From the NCBI RefSeq assembly GCF_050871315.1, contig NZ_JBJLRE010000010.1: a stretch of DNA of 64,000 bases. One strand, written 5' to 3'. Position numbers and translations under genes: made by a program. Positions 15,508 through 23,114 of this stretch are shown here, in pieces; position 1 is the stretch's first letter; each line of letters opens with the position of its first letter. Source of the DNA: Kineococcus gynurae. Its GTDB lineage: Bacteria > Actinomycetota > Actinomycetes > Actinomycetales > Kineococcaceae. Under the pieces are notes generated by a model. It searched no databases. It saw nothing but the letters and a program-made list of their open reading frames with translations, and was not told where the DNA came from.

Positions 15508-17753
15508 GCGCGCTCCAGGAAGGCCTCGGTGCCGCCCTGCACGCGGGCGGCGACCGCGGCGGCGAGGACGGGGTGGTCGGTCAGGTCGGGGTCGGCGGCG
15601 ACCAGCTCGCCGGCGGCCCGGCGGGCGGTCGCGATGACGTCGCCGTCCTCGAGCACGCGCAGCGCCTTCAGCGAGCTGCGCCGCCCCGACTGGGCGGCCC
15701 CCAGGACGTCGCCCTCGCGGCGCTGCAGGAGGTCCAGCCGGGCCAGCTCGAAGCCGTCGCGCGTCTTCTCCATGGCCGAGAGCCGGCGCCCGGCCGGGGA
15801 ACCCGCCCCCGCCTCGGTCAGCAGCAGGCAGCTGCCGGGCAGGGTGCCCCGCCCGATCCGGCCCCGCAGCTGGTGCAGCTGCGACAGCCCGAACCGGTCG
15901 GCGTCGGCGATGACCATGACCGTGGCCCGGGGCACGTCGACGCCCACCTCCACGACGGTGGTCGCGACCAGCACGTCCAGCTCGCCCGCGGCGAACCGAC
16001 CCATCACGTCGTCCTTCTCGGCGGCCGGCAACCGACCGTGAAGCACCCCGGTCCGCAACCCGGCGGTCGCGGGGTGCTCGCCGAGCATCCGGGTCAGGTC
16101 GGCGACGGCCAGCGGGGGGCGGCGACGCGCGGCCGCGGCGTCGTCGGGCATTTCCGGGGCCTCTCCGGTGCCGGGGTCGACGTCGGACCCGTCGACCTCG
16201 TCGAGCAGGGTCGCCCCCTCGCCGGTGGGGTCGTCGGCGTCGATCCGGGGGCACACGACGAAGGACTGGTGACCGAGCGCCGCCTGCTCGGCCACGAGCC
16301 GCCAGGTCCGGTCCAACCAGGCCGGCTTCTCGGCGACCGGGACGACGTGGGTGGCGACGTCGGCCCGACCGGGCGGGAGCTCGTCCAGCACCGAGGTCTC
16401 CAGGTCGCCGAACACGGTCATCGCCACGGTCCGCGGGATGGGGGTGGCGGTCATCACCAGCAGGTGGGGGACGCGACTCCCCTTGGCCCGCAGCCGGTCG
16501 CGCTGCTCGACCCCGAACCGGTGCTGCTCGTCGACGACGACCAGACCGAGGTCGGCGAACTGCACGTGCTCCTCCAGCAGCGCGTGGGTGCCGATGACGA
16601 TCCCGGCCTCGCCCCCGGCCGCGGCGAGCAGGGCCTCGCGCCGGGCGGCGGTCGACTGCGACCCGGTGAGCAGGACCACCCGGGTCCCCCGGGTGTCGCC
16701 GCCGAGCATCCCGCCCGCCCCCAGCTCGCCGAGCATCGAGGTCACCGAGCGCAGGTGCTGGGCGGCCAGGACCTCGGTCGGGGCCAGCAGCGCGGCCTGC
16801 CCCCCGGCGTCGACGACCTGGAGCATGGCCCGCAGGGCGACCAGGGTCTTGCCGGAGCCGACGTCACCCTGCAGCAGGCGCTGCATGGGGTACCCGCGCT
16901 CCAGGTCGGCCGCGATCTCGTCCCCGACGGCCCGCTGGGCCCCGGTCAGGGTGAAGGGCAGGCGCTCGTCGAAGGCGACGGCGATCCCGGCGTTGACGCG
17001 GGGCCGCGGCTCGGCGGGCACCTGGGCCGCGGCGACCCGTCGCTGGGCCAGCGCGACCTGCAGGACGAAGGCCTCCTCGAACCGCAACCGCTGCAGCCCG
17101 GCCTCGAGGTGCTCGGGGCTGCGCGGCTGGTGCAGCGCCTCCCACATCGCCCGCGGGGCGAGCAGACCGGCCGTGGCCACGGTCTCGGCGGGCAGCGTCT
17201 CGGGCAGGTCGCCGAGGGTCGACAGGACCGTCGCGACGACCTTCTCGATCTTCCACTGCGGCAGCTTGCCGGTGGCCGGGTACAACGGGATCGGTTGCGC
17301 GGCAGCCCCTTCGGCGTCCTCGTCCTCGGTCTCCAGGACCTTGTAGTCGGGGTGGGCCAGCTGCCAGGAACCGTTGAAGACCGTCGCCCGCCCGGAGACG
17401 AGCACCAGGGTTCCGGGGCGCAGCACCTGCTGGCGCGGGATGAACTGCCCGACACGGCGGGCGAAGAAGGTCAGCGAGACCCCCTCGCGCCCGTCACCCA
17501 CGACGACGCGCCAGGTGGCGAGGTTCTGCCGGGACTGCCGGGGCTGCGAGCTGGACTGCACCCGGGCCACGATCGTGACGTCCTGACCGACCTCGAGCTC
17601 GCTGACGGCGCTCGGCTCGGCCCGCGTGGCGTACCGGCGGGGCAGGTGCCAGAGCAGGTCGCGGACGGTCTCGACGCCGATCTCCTCGGCGATGCGCGCG
17701 GCCTCGGGGGCCGCGATGCCGCAGCTGGACAGCGGCGCGTCCAGCTCGTCCAC
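15504..17753 (-). CDS. recG: ATP-dependent DNA helicase RecG
   Basis: RecG remodels stalled replication forks and Holliday junctions. The 749-residue protein has an N-terminal wedge/OB domain (LLWHLPRRYATRAEPSAV ... VTIVARVQSSS), helicase domain 1 with Walker A LLQGDVGSGKT, DEQH box VVVDEQHRFGVEQR, motif III MTATPIPRT, and helicase domain 2 ending in QLRGRIGRGTLPGSCLLL, the RecG signature. GTG 17753 lies 6 bases after TAGCCT, a leaderless arrangement. First gene of a four-gene chain joined by 4-base overlaps. In Streptomyces a DAK-type gene lies between recG and rpmB; here a GGDEF pair does. Confidence 0.97.
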   Translation of the reverse strand: MDELDAPLSSCGIAAPEAARIAEEIGVETVRDLLWHLPRRYATRAEPSAVSELEVGQDVTIVARVQSSSQPRQSRQNLATWRVVVGDGREGVSLTFFARRVGQFIPRQQVLRPGTLVLVSGRATVFNGSWQLAHPDYKVLETEDEDAEGAAAQPIPLYPATGKLPQWKIEKVVATVLSTLGDLPETLPAETVATAGLLAPRAMWEALHQPRSPEHLEAGLQRLRFEEAFVLQVALAQRRVAAAQVPAEPRPRVNAGIAVAFDERLPFTLTGAQRAVGDEIAADLERGYPMQRLLQGDVGSGKTLVALRAMLQVVDAGGQAALLAPTEVLAAQHLRSVTSMLGELGAGGMLGGDTRGTRVVLLTGSQSTAARREALLAAAGGEAGIVIGTHALLEEHVQFADLGLVVVDEQHRFGVEQRDRLRAKGSRVPHLLVMTATPIPRTVAMTVFGDLETSVLDELPPGRADVATHVVPVAEKPAWLDRTWRLVAEQAALGHQSFVVCPRIDADDPTGEGATLLDEVDGSDVDPGTGEAPEMPDDAAAARRRPPLAVADLTRMLGEHPATAGLRTGVLHGRLPAAEKDDVMGRFAAGELDVLVATTVVEVGVDVPRATVMVIADADRFGLSQLHQLRGRIGRGTLPGSCLLLTEAGAGSPAGRRLSAMEKTRDGFELARLDLLQRREGDVLGAAQSGRRSSLKALRVLEDGDVIATARRAAGELVAADPDLTDHPVLAAAVAARVQGGTEAFLERA

Positions 17754-17759
17754 CCCCGC

Positions 17760-17765
17760 AGGCTA
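17760..17765 (-). promoter_or_regulatory. -10 element of recG
   Basis: TAGCCT on the minus strand, 6 bases before the recG GTG. It overlaps the stop codon of the upstream GGDEF gene. Confidence 0.45.
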
Positions 17766-18851
17766 CTGCGCGGCGACGACGCCCCGACCCTCGGTCGGGT
17801 GGGTCACGGACGCGGCGGCGGAGCGCGGCGGCGGCACCCCCGTCCCGGCCTCGACGCGGTCGCGGCCCGCGGCCTTGGCGGCGTAGAGGGCGCGGTCGGC
17901 GCGGGCCAGCAGGGTCGCCGGGTCGTCGCCGGGACAGGACCCGGCCACCCCGACGCTGAGCGTCACCGGGTTGCCGGTGCGGAGCAGCTCCGCCGCGCCC
18001 GCGACCATGCCCCGCAGCTGCCGGGCGAGCCCCACGGCCACGTCCGGACCGTTGTCGGGCACCAGCAGGACCATCTCGTCGCCGCCGAGGCGGGCCGCGA
18101 GCAGCTCCGGGTGGTCCAGGCGCAGGGCGAGCAGCCGGTCGGCCACCGCCCGCAGCGCGGCGTCCCCGCCCTCGTGCCCGCCCCGGTCGTTGACCGCCGT
18201 GAAGTCGTCGACGTCGGCGAGCACCACGGCGCAGGAGGAGGGTCCGGCCAGCGCCTGCTCCAGCGCCGCCTCGAGGACGCGGCGGGTGGCGAGGCCGGTG
18301 AGGTCGTCGTGACCCGCGCGCCGGTGCAGCTCCTCCAGCAGCGCGAAGTGACGGCGACGCGCGCGCAGGACGAGCGCGACGACCCCGACGGCGAGCAGCG
18401 TGAAGGCGGGCAGGTCGCGTCCGAGTCCCGCCGAGCCCTCCAGGACGCCGAGCAGCAGGGCGTCGGCGGACACGGCCACGCCGGTCACCAGCCAGGCCGC
18501 CCGCCCCCGCAGGTGGTGCGCCGCGATGACCGGCGCCACCAGGAGGTAGATCTGACCGCCGAAGCTCGTGTCGTGGGTGAGCAGGTTCGCCGTCAGCGCG
18601 GCGAGGATCGTCCCGAGGTCCAGCAGCAGGGTCGTGCACGCGGGGACGTGCGCCGCCCGGACCACGAGCACCACCCCCAGCACCAGGACCAGGGGGGCGG
18701 CGACGTGCAGGACGACCGGCATCCACGGGTAGGGGCCGAGGCTGTCCGGGGTCACCCACGGCAGCACGAGCGAGACGGCGGCCCCCAGCAGGGGGAGGGC
18801 GGCGGCGAGCCGGACGGCCGCGACGGGCTCCCGGGGCGCCCACCACGTCAT
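17763..18851 (-). CDS. Membrane GGDEF-domain protein with GGDEM active-site variant
   Basis: A 362-residue protein: about six N-terminal membrane helices (residues 10-180, including LGTILAALTANLLTHDTSFG), a short linker, then a GGDEF domain (about 190-340) beginning HDDLTGLATRR. The metal-binding ADVDDF is intact, but the signature reads RLGGDEM instead of GGDEF/GGEEF. No RxxD inhibitory site precedes it. Phe at the last position contributes to the active-site turn, so cyclase activity is uncertain. Its ATG overlaps the stop of a paralogue (18848) as ATGA. Both begin with M-x-WWAPR, showing an internal duplication. Confidence 0.85.
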   Translation of the reverse strand: MTWWAPREPVAAVRLAAALPLLGAAVSLVLPWVTPDSLGPYPWMPVVLHVAAPLVLVLGVVLVVRAAHVPACTTLLLDLGTILAALTANLLTHDTSFGGQIYLLVAPVIAAHHLRGRAAWLVTGVAVSADALLLGVLEGSAGLGRDLPAFTLLAVGVVALVLRARRRHFALLEELHRRAGHDDLTGLATRRVLEAALEQALAGPSSCAVVLADVDDFTAVNDRGGHEGGDAALRAVADRLLALRLDHPELLAARLGGDEMVLLVPDNGPDVAVGLARQLRGMVAGAAELLRTGNPVTLSVGVAGSCPGDDPATLLARADRALYAAKAAGRDRVEAGTGVPPPRSAAASVTHPTEGRGVVAAQ

Positions 18852-19876
18852 CGGGGCACCGCCGCGGGCACGGCGCGGCGCCGGTCGTCGGCGGGACCCA
18901 CGACCCGGCCGCGACCGCCGGCCTTGGCCCGGTAGAGGGCCTCGTCGGCGCGACGGCTCAGCGAGGTCAGGGTGTCCTCGCGGCGGGAGACCGCGCAGCC
19001 GACGCTCACCGCGAGCCCGGCCTCGACGACCCGGCGCCCGACGGCCTCCCCGGCCACCACCGCGTCGTCGGCGTCCCCGCCGGCCAGGAACAGGGCGAAC
19101 TCGTCCCCGCCGAGACGGACGGCCAGGTCGGCGGGCCCGGCGACCGCGCGCACGGCCTCCCCGGCGGCTCGCAGGGCCGCGTCGCCCGCGGCGTGGCCGC
19201 GCGTGTCGTTGAGGCGCTTGAGGTGGTCGAGGTCGACCAGCAGCAGCGCCCCGGGCGGGCAGGGCCGCACGGCGAAGGCCGCGGTCAGCACCCCCCGGGA
19301 GAGCAACCCGGTCAGCGGGTCCCGGTCGGCGAGCTCGCGCAGCTGCGCGACCTGCTCCTGCTCCCGCTCGACGCCGACGTTCAGGTAGGCCCCGAGCCCG
19401 CAGGCGACCGCGGCGAAGGGCAGCAGGTCGCGGCCCAGCCCGCCGCCCCCGGCGACGAGCAGGAGCAGGACGGCGTCCATGACGGTCACCAGCGCGGCGA
19501 CCGTCCAGAACGCCCCCCGGGGCAGCAGGGCCGCGGTCAGCAGCGGCGGCAGCAGCAGGAAGAGCTGCGCGGCGAAGCTGACGTCGTGCGTGTTGAGGTT
19601 CGCGACGAGGGTGACGCCGACCAGCAGGACCGTCACCAGCAGCGGGAGCGGGGCGGGCGCGTGGGCGCCGACGCGCAGCAGCACGGCCCCGCAGGCGACC
19701 ACGACGAGCTGCGACACCAGGACGATGCGCGCCCCCGCCCCGCCGGGGCCGAGGACGCTGTGGTCGAAGACGGCCATCAGGACCGAGATCGAGGCGCCCA
19801 CCAGGCAGACCGCGCCGAGCGCGCGGCTCGTCGTCGCCCGGTCCCGGGGGGCCCACCACCTCATGGCCCGGAACAT
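18848..19876 (-). CDS. Membrane GGDEF-domain protein (probable diguanylate cyclase)
   Basis: Probable c-di-GMP synthase. Six hydrophobic helices fill residues 15-175 (LVANLNTHDVSFAAQLFLLLPP mirrors the paralogue's LTANLLTHDTSFGGQIYLL), followed by RDPLTGLLSRG, VDLDHLKRLND with the metal Asp, and an intact RLGGDEFALFL. No RxxD I-site is visible at the usual position. Start choice is uncertain: ATG 19876 (MFRAMRWWAPRD) is reported, but ATG 19864 (MRWWAPRD) aligns best with the paralogue's MTWWAPRE. Translationally coupled to the downstream paralogue. Confidence 0.87.
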   Translation of the reverse strand: MFRAMRWWAPRDRATTSRALGAVCLVGASISVLMAVFDHSVLGPGGAGARIVLVSQLVVVACGAVLLRVGAHAPAPLPLLVTVLLVGVTLVANLNTHDVSFAAQLFLLLPPLLTAALLPRGAFWTVAALVTVMDAVLLLLVAGGGGLGRDLLPFAAVACGLGAYLNVGVEREQEQVAQLRELADRDPLTGLLSRGVLTAAFAVRPCPPGALLLVDLDHLKRLNDTRGHAAGDAALRAAGEAVRAVAGPADLAVRLGGDEFALFLAGGDADDAVVAGEAVGRRVVEAGLAVSVGCAVSRREDTLTSLSRRADEALYRAKAGGRGRVVGPADDRRRAVPAAVPR

Positions 19877-20071
19877 CGGAGCATGATCGGCCCCGCTTGA
19901 CGCCGGAGGGGCCCGGACCACCCGCTCGGGCGCAGTTCGCCCGCACCCGGACCGCTGGGCTATGGTTGTCCGCGGTGTCCGAACGGGCGCCGCCCGTCCC
20001 CGTCAGGTCCGGCCTCTCCGGCGTGCCCGCGGTGACGACCACCTCATCGGATCGACCCCAGGAGTTTCCCC

Positions 20072-20257
20072 GTGGCTGCCAACTGCGACGTCTGCGCCAA
20101 GGGCCCTGGCTTCGGCAAGAGCGTCTCGCACTCGCACCGGCGTACCAACCGCATGTGGCTCCCGAACATCCAGCGGGTCCGGGCCACCGTCAACGGTTCG
20201 CCGAAGCGTCTCAACGTGTGCACCTCCTGCCTGAAGGCGGGCAAGGTCACGCGCTGA
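20072..20257 (+). CDS. rpmB: Large ribosomal subunit protein bL28
   Basis: 61 residues. The N-terminus (M)AANCDVCAKGPGFGKSVSHSHRRTNR is diagnostic. Two CxxC pairs (C5/C8 and near the C-terminus CTSC) make this the zinc-binding C+ form. GTG 20072 has an AGGAG box 8 bases upstream. It stands alone, followed by a strong hairpin. Because bL32 in this window lacks zinc cysteines while bL28 has them, the two ribosomal proteins are of opposite zinc type. Confidence 0.97.
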   Translation: MAANCDVCAKGPGFGKSVSHSHRRTNRMWLPNIQRVRATVNGSPKRLNVCTSCLKAGKVTR

Positions 20258-20284
20258 CCCCTTGTGCCGGTAGTACCCGCACCA

Positions 20285-20324
20285 CCAGGAAGGGCCGTCT
20301 CCCCCGGGAGGCGGCCCTTCCTGG
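20285..20324 (+). terminator. Terminator after rpmB
   Basis: Inverted repeat CCAGGAAGGGCCG / CGGCCCTTCCTGG around a CCCGGG-containing loop, 28 bases after the rpmB stop. T-run is minimal (TT), as usual for high-GC actinobacteria. It also faces the 3' end of thiL. Confidence 0.8.
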
Positions 20325-20358
20325 TTCCCGGGGTCGGGTCGGCCCGTCGCGGTGCGGG

Positions 20359-21309
20359 TCAGCCCCCGAAGTGGTCCCACCCGACGCCGGACCCGCTCCA
20401 CCGGACCCCGTCGACGAGGACGGCACCTGGGCCGACCCGCACCGACCCGATCACGCGGAACCCGTCGGGGAGGTCGGCCCCGGCGGCGAAGGTGCCGAGC
20501 AGGCCGTGGTCCTCACCCCCGGTCAGCACCCACCCCTCGGCCGTCGACGCCTCCACCCCCGCCTCCGCGGCCAGGTGGTCGGCGGCCGCGCGCAGGGGCC
20601 CGGCGCCCAGGTGCAGGTCGAGGACGACCCCGCTGGCCGCGGCGATCCGCCCGGCGTCGCGCAGCAGCCCGTCGCTGACGTCCATGAGCGCGTGCGCCCC
20701 GGCGCGGGCGGCGGCCGGGCCGAGGGACAGCGGCGGGGCGGGGCGACGGTGGGCCTCGACGAGCGCTCCCCCGGACCCACCGGCCAGCAGGGCCGCGAGC
20801 CCCCCGGCCGAGCGTCCCGGCTCGGTCCCGGCGAGCACGACGACGTCACCGGCCCGGGCCCCGGAGCGCAGCAGCGGCGGGCGGCCGGCGAGGTCGCCGA
20901 GCGCGGTCACCGACACGACGATCTCGCTCGCCCCGGAGAGGTCGCCGCCGACGACGACCGTCCCGAAGTGCCGGCAGGCCGCCGCGAGACCGGCGGCGAA
21001 GTCCTCGACCCAGGCGACCGGGAGGTCCCCCGGCAGGCCCAGGGAGACCAGCAGCCCGGTGGCGGTGGCCCCCATCGCGGCCACGTCGGCCAGGTTCTGC
21101 GCGGCCGCCTTCCAGCCCACGTCGGCCCCGCTGGACCAGTCCCGCCGGAAGTCGCGGCCCTCGACCAGGACGTCGGTCGTGGCCACGACCCGGCCGTCGG
21201 GGGCGGCGAGGACGGCGGCGTCGTCCCCCGGGCCGAGCAGCGCCTCGGTGGGCAGCAGCGGGATCACCCGGGCCAGCAGTCCGGCCTCGCCCAGTTCCTC
21301 GACCCGCAC
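20359..21309 (-). CDS. thiL: Thiamine-monophosphate kinase
   Basis: Phosphorylates thiamine monophosphate to the cofactor thiamine pyrophosphate. The 316-residue protein has the PurM/ThiL fold motifs LLGPGDDAAVLAAP, TTDVLVEGRDFRRDW, AQNLADVAAMGATATGLLVS, DVSDGLLRDAGRIAAASGV, and GGEDHGLLGTF near the C-terminus, all metal/ATP-binding elements. GTG 21309 (VRVEELGEAGLLARV) has a GAGGGG box at proper spacing; GTG 21318 would place that box against the start. The position between rpmB and DUF3515-ddl is conserved in actinobacteria. Confidence 0.95.
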   Translation of the reverse strand: MRVEELGEAGLLARVIPLLPTEALLGPGDDAAVLAAPDGRVVATTDVLVEGRDFRRDWSSGADVGWKAAAQNLADVAAMGATATGLLVSLGLPGDLPVAWVEDFAAGLAAACRHFGTVVVGGDLSGASEIVVSVTALGDLAGRPPLLRSGARAGDVVVLAGTEPGRSAGGLAALLAGGSGGALVEAHRRPAPPLSLGPAAARAGAHALMDVSDGLLRDAGRIAAASGVVLDLHLGAGPLRAAADHLAAEAGVEASTAEGWVLTGGEDHGLLGTFAAGADLPDGFRVIGSVRVGPGAVLVDGVRWSGSGVGWDHFGG

Positions 21310-21372
21310 CCGCCGCACCCCTCCCTCGCCCCCTCACCCGGCGCGCGGGAGCGGTCGGCCACACTACGTGCC

Positions 21373-21894
21373 GTGCCCCGCCCCGCCGACGACACCACCC
21401 CCACCGCGCGGCCCGGGGTCTCCCGGGTCGCGGTCGCGGTGGTCGTGGCCGCCGTCGTGGGCGTCGGCGCGTGGGCCTTCCTGTCCTCCTCGCGCGGGGT
21501 CGAGGCGGCCCCCGACGGCACCGACCCGGCCTGCGCCGAGGTCCTGGCCGCGCTGCCGGGGTCGCTGGCGGGCCTGCCCCGCACCCCGCAGGGGGCGGCC
21601 GGGGTCGCTGTCTGGGGCGCCGAGGGCGTCGTCCTGCGCTGCGGTGCGGCCGTCCTCGGCCCGACCGAGAAACCGTGCCTGCCGATCGGCCCGGACGCCG
21701 CGCGCAGCGTCGACTGGGTGCTGGACGCCGAGAACGACCGGGCGGCCCGGTTCCTCACGTTCGGCCGCGACCCGGCCGTGGAGGTCACCGTGGACACCCG
21801 CGTCACGCGGACGACCGTGGCCGACGCCCCTTCGGTCCTGGTGGACCTCGCCGACGCGGTCTCGACGGTCCGGCAGACCCGCACCTGCGTGTGA
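21373..21894 (+). CDS. DUF3515 family membrane-anchored protein
   Basis: A 173-residue protein with one N-terminal membrane helix (VAVAVVVAAVVGVGAWAFL, about residues 18-36) and an extracytoplasmic domain with four cysteines (DPACAEVL, LRCGA, EKPCLPIG, TRTCV), likely two disulfides. This is the DUF3515 family that accompanies ddl/thiL across actinobacteria; its function is unknown. Start GTG 21373 gives the expected short cytoplasmic N-terminus. It is convergent with ddl. Confidence 0.85.
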   Translation: MPRPADDTTPTARPGVSRVAVAVVVAAVVGVGAWAFLSSSRGVEAAPDGTDPACAEVLAALPGSLAGLPRTPQGAAGVAVWGAEGVVLRCGAAVLGPTEKPCLPIGPDAARSVDWVLDAENDRAARFLTFGRDPAVEVTVDTRVTRTTVADAPSVLVDLADAVSTVRQTRTCV

Positions 21895-21910
21895 GCCCGG
21901 CCCGCGTCCT

Positions 21911-21936
21911 GGCCCGCGACGGACCCCGCGCGGGCC
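21911..21936. terminator. Bidirectional hairpin between DUF3515 and ddl
   Basis: GGCCCGCG (21911-21918) pairs with CGCGGGCC (21929-21936), lying between two convergent genes and abutting the ddl stop. No T-run. Confidence 0.45.
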
Positions 21937-23088
21937 TCAGCGCAGACCGGTGGGCCGTCCCAGCGCGGTGCGTAGCAGCCGGTCGACCAGGTCGGGGTAG
22001 TCGACCCCGGTCGCCGCCCACATCCGCGGGTACATCGAGAACGGGGTGAAGCCGGGCATCGTGTTGATCTCGTTGACCACGATCCCCTCGGCCCCCTCGG
22101 TGGCCCGGAAGCGCTCGACGTCGACGAACAGGTCGACGCGGGCCAGGGTCTCGGCGCCCATCGCCTCGAACACCGCGACCGCCGTGGCCCGGACGGCGTC
22201 GGAGACCGCCTCGGGCAGGTCGGCGGGGCAGCTGAGGCGGACGGACCCCTCGTCGAGGTACTTCGCCTCGAAGTCGTAGAAGTCGTGCCCGCCGAGGAGC
22301 TCGATCTCGCCGGGGACGCTGGCCCGCAGTCCGGTGTCGGGGTCGTCGAGGACCCCGCACTCGACCTCGCGGCCCGTGACCAGCGCCTCCACGACGATCT
22401 TGGGGTCGTGGGCGGCGGCCTCGGCGACCGCGGCGGCCAGGGCGTCGGGCCCGGGGACCTTGGAGATGCCGATGCTCGACCCGGCCCGGGCGGGCTTGAC
22501 GAACACCGGGTAGCCGAGGGCCTCGACCGCGGCCCGGCAGCCCGCCTCGTCCAGGGCCCAGCGACGGGCGGAGAACGAGGTCCACGGGCCGACCGCGAGC
22601 CCGGCCCCGGCGAGCAGCACCTTCATGGCCTGCTTGTCCATGCTGACCGCGCTGGCCAGGACCCCGGATCCGACGTAGCGGGTGTCGGAGAGCTCCAGCA
22701 GACCCTGCAGGGTCCCGTCCTCGCCGAACGGCCCGTGCAGCAAGGGCAGCACGACGTCGACCCGTCCCGCGGCGGGGTGCGCGGGGTCGGCGAGCACCAG
22801 CAGCGCACCGGAACCGGCCTCCTGGGCCAGCGCCACCTCGGGCCCGCCGGCAGGGACCTCGGGCAGCTGCTGCCCGCGCAGCCGCAGGGCGTCGGGGTCG
22901 TCGGCCACCAGCACCCAGCGTCCCGTCGGGGTGATCCCGACGGGGACGACGTCGTAGGCGTCCCGGTCGATCGCGGCGAGGACGCCCGCCGCGGTCACGC
23001 AGCTGATCGCGTGCTCGGAGGAGCGGCCGCCGAAGAGGACGACCACCCGGGGTTTCGGCTCACGGGCCGCGCCGCTTCCTGGACTCAT
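21937..23088 (-). CDS. ddl: D-alanine--D-alanine ligase
   Basis: Makes the D-Ala-D-Ala dipeptide for peptidoglycan. The 383-residue ATP-grasp enzyme has VVLFGGRSSEHAISCVTAAG, HGPFGEDGTLQGLLEL, PVFVKPARAGSSIGISKV, and the metal-binding RVDLFVDVERF and VVNEINTMPGFTPFSMYP. The last motif carries Tyr rather than a vancomycin-resistance ligase signature. ATG 23088 is 9 bases from TAGGGT. Divergent from the PLP enzyme gene, with only 26 bases between start codons. Confidence 0.97.
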   Translation of the reverse strand: MSPGSGAAREPKPRVVVLFGGRSSEHAISCVTAAGVLAAIDRDAYDVVPVGITPTGRWVLVADDPDALRLRGQQLPEVPAGGPEVALAQEAGSGALLVLADPAHPAAGRVDVVLPLLHGPFGEDGTLQGLLELSDTRYVGSGVLASAVSMDKQAMKVLLAGAGLAVGPWTSFSARRWALDEAGCRAAVEALGYPVFVKPARAGSSIGISKVPGPDALAAAVAEAAAHDPKIVVEALVTGREVECGVLDDPDTGLRASVPGEIELLGGHDFYDFEAKYLDEGSVRLSCPADLPEAVSDAVRATAVAVFEAMGAETLARVDLFVDVERFRATEGAEGIVVNEINTMPGFTPFSMYPRMWAATGVDYPDLVDRLLRTALGRPTGLR

Positions 23089-23097
23089 CGGGGCGTG

Positions 23098-23107
23098 ACC
23101 CTACCGT
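23098..23107. promoter_or_regulatory. Overlapping divergent -10 elements of ddl and the PLP enzyme gene
   Basis: ACCCTA at 23098-23103 is TAGGGT on the minus strand, 9 bases before ddl. TACCGT at 23102-23107 is the plus-strand -10, 7 bases before GTG 23115. The two hexamers share the bases T23102 and A23103, so RNA polymerase should not occupy both at once. Confidence 0.5.
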
Positions 23108-23114
23108 CGCCCCG

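Noticed and set aside
15417..18935. An 1172-codon plus-strand frame opposite recG and the GGDEF gene
   Set aside because: Antisense shadow; no domain, Gly/Pro/Arg-rich; the minus strand has full motifs.
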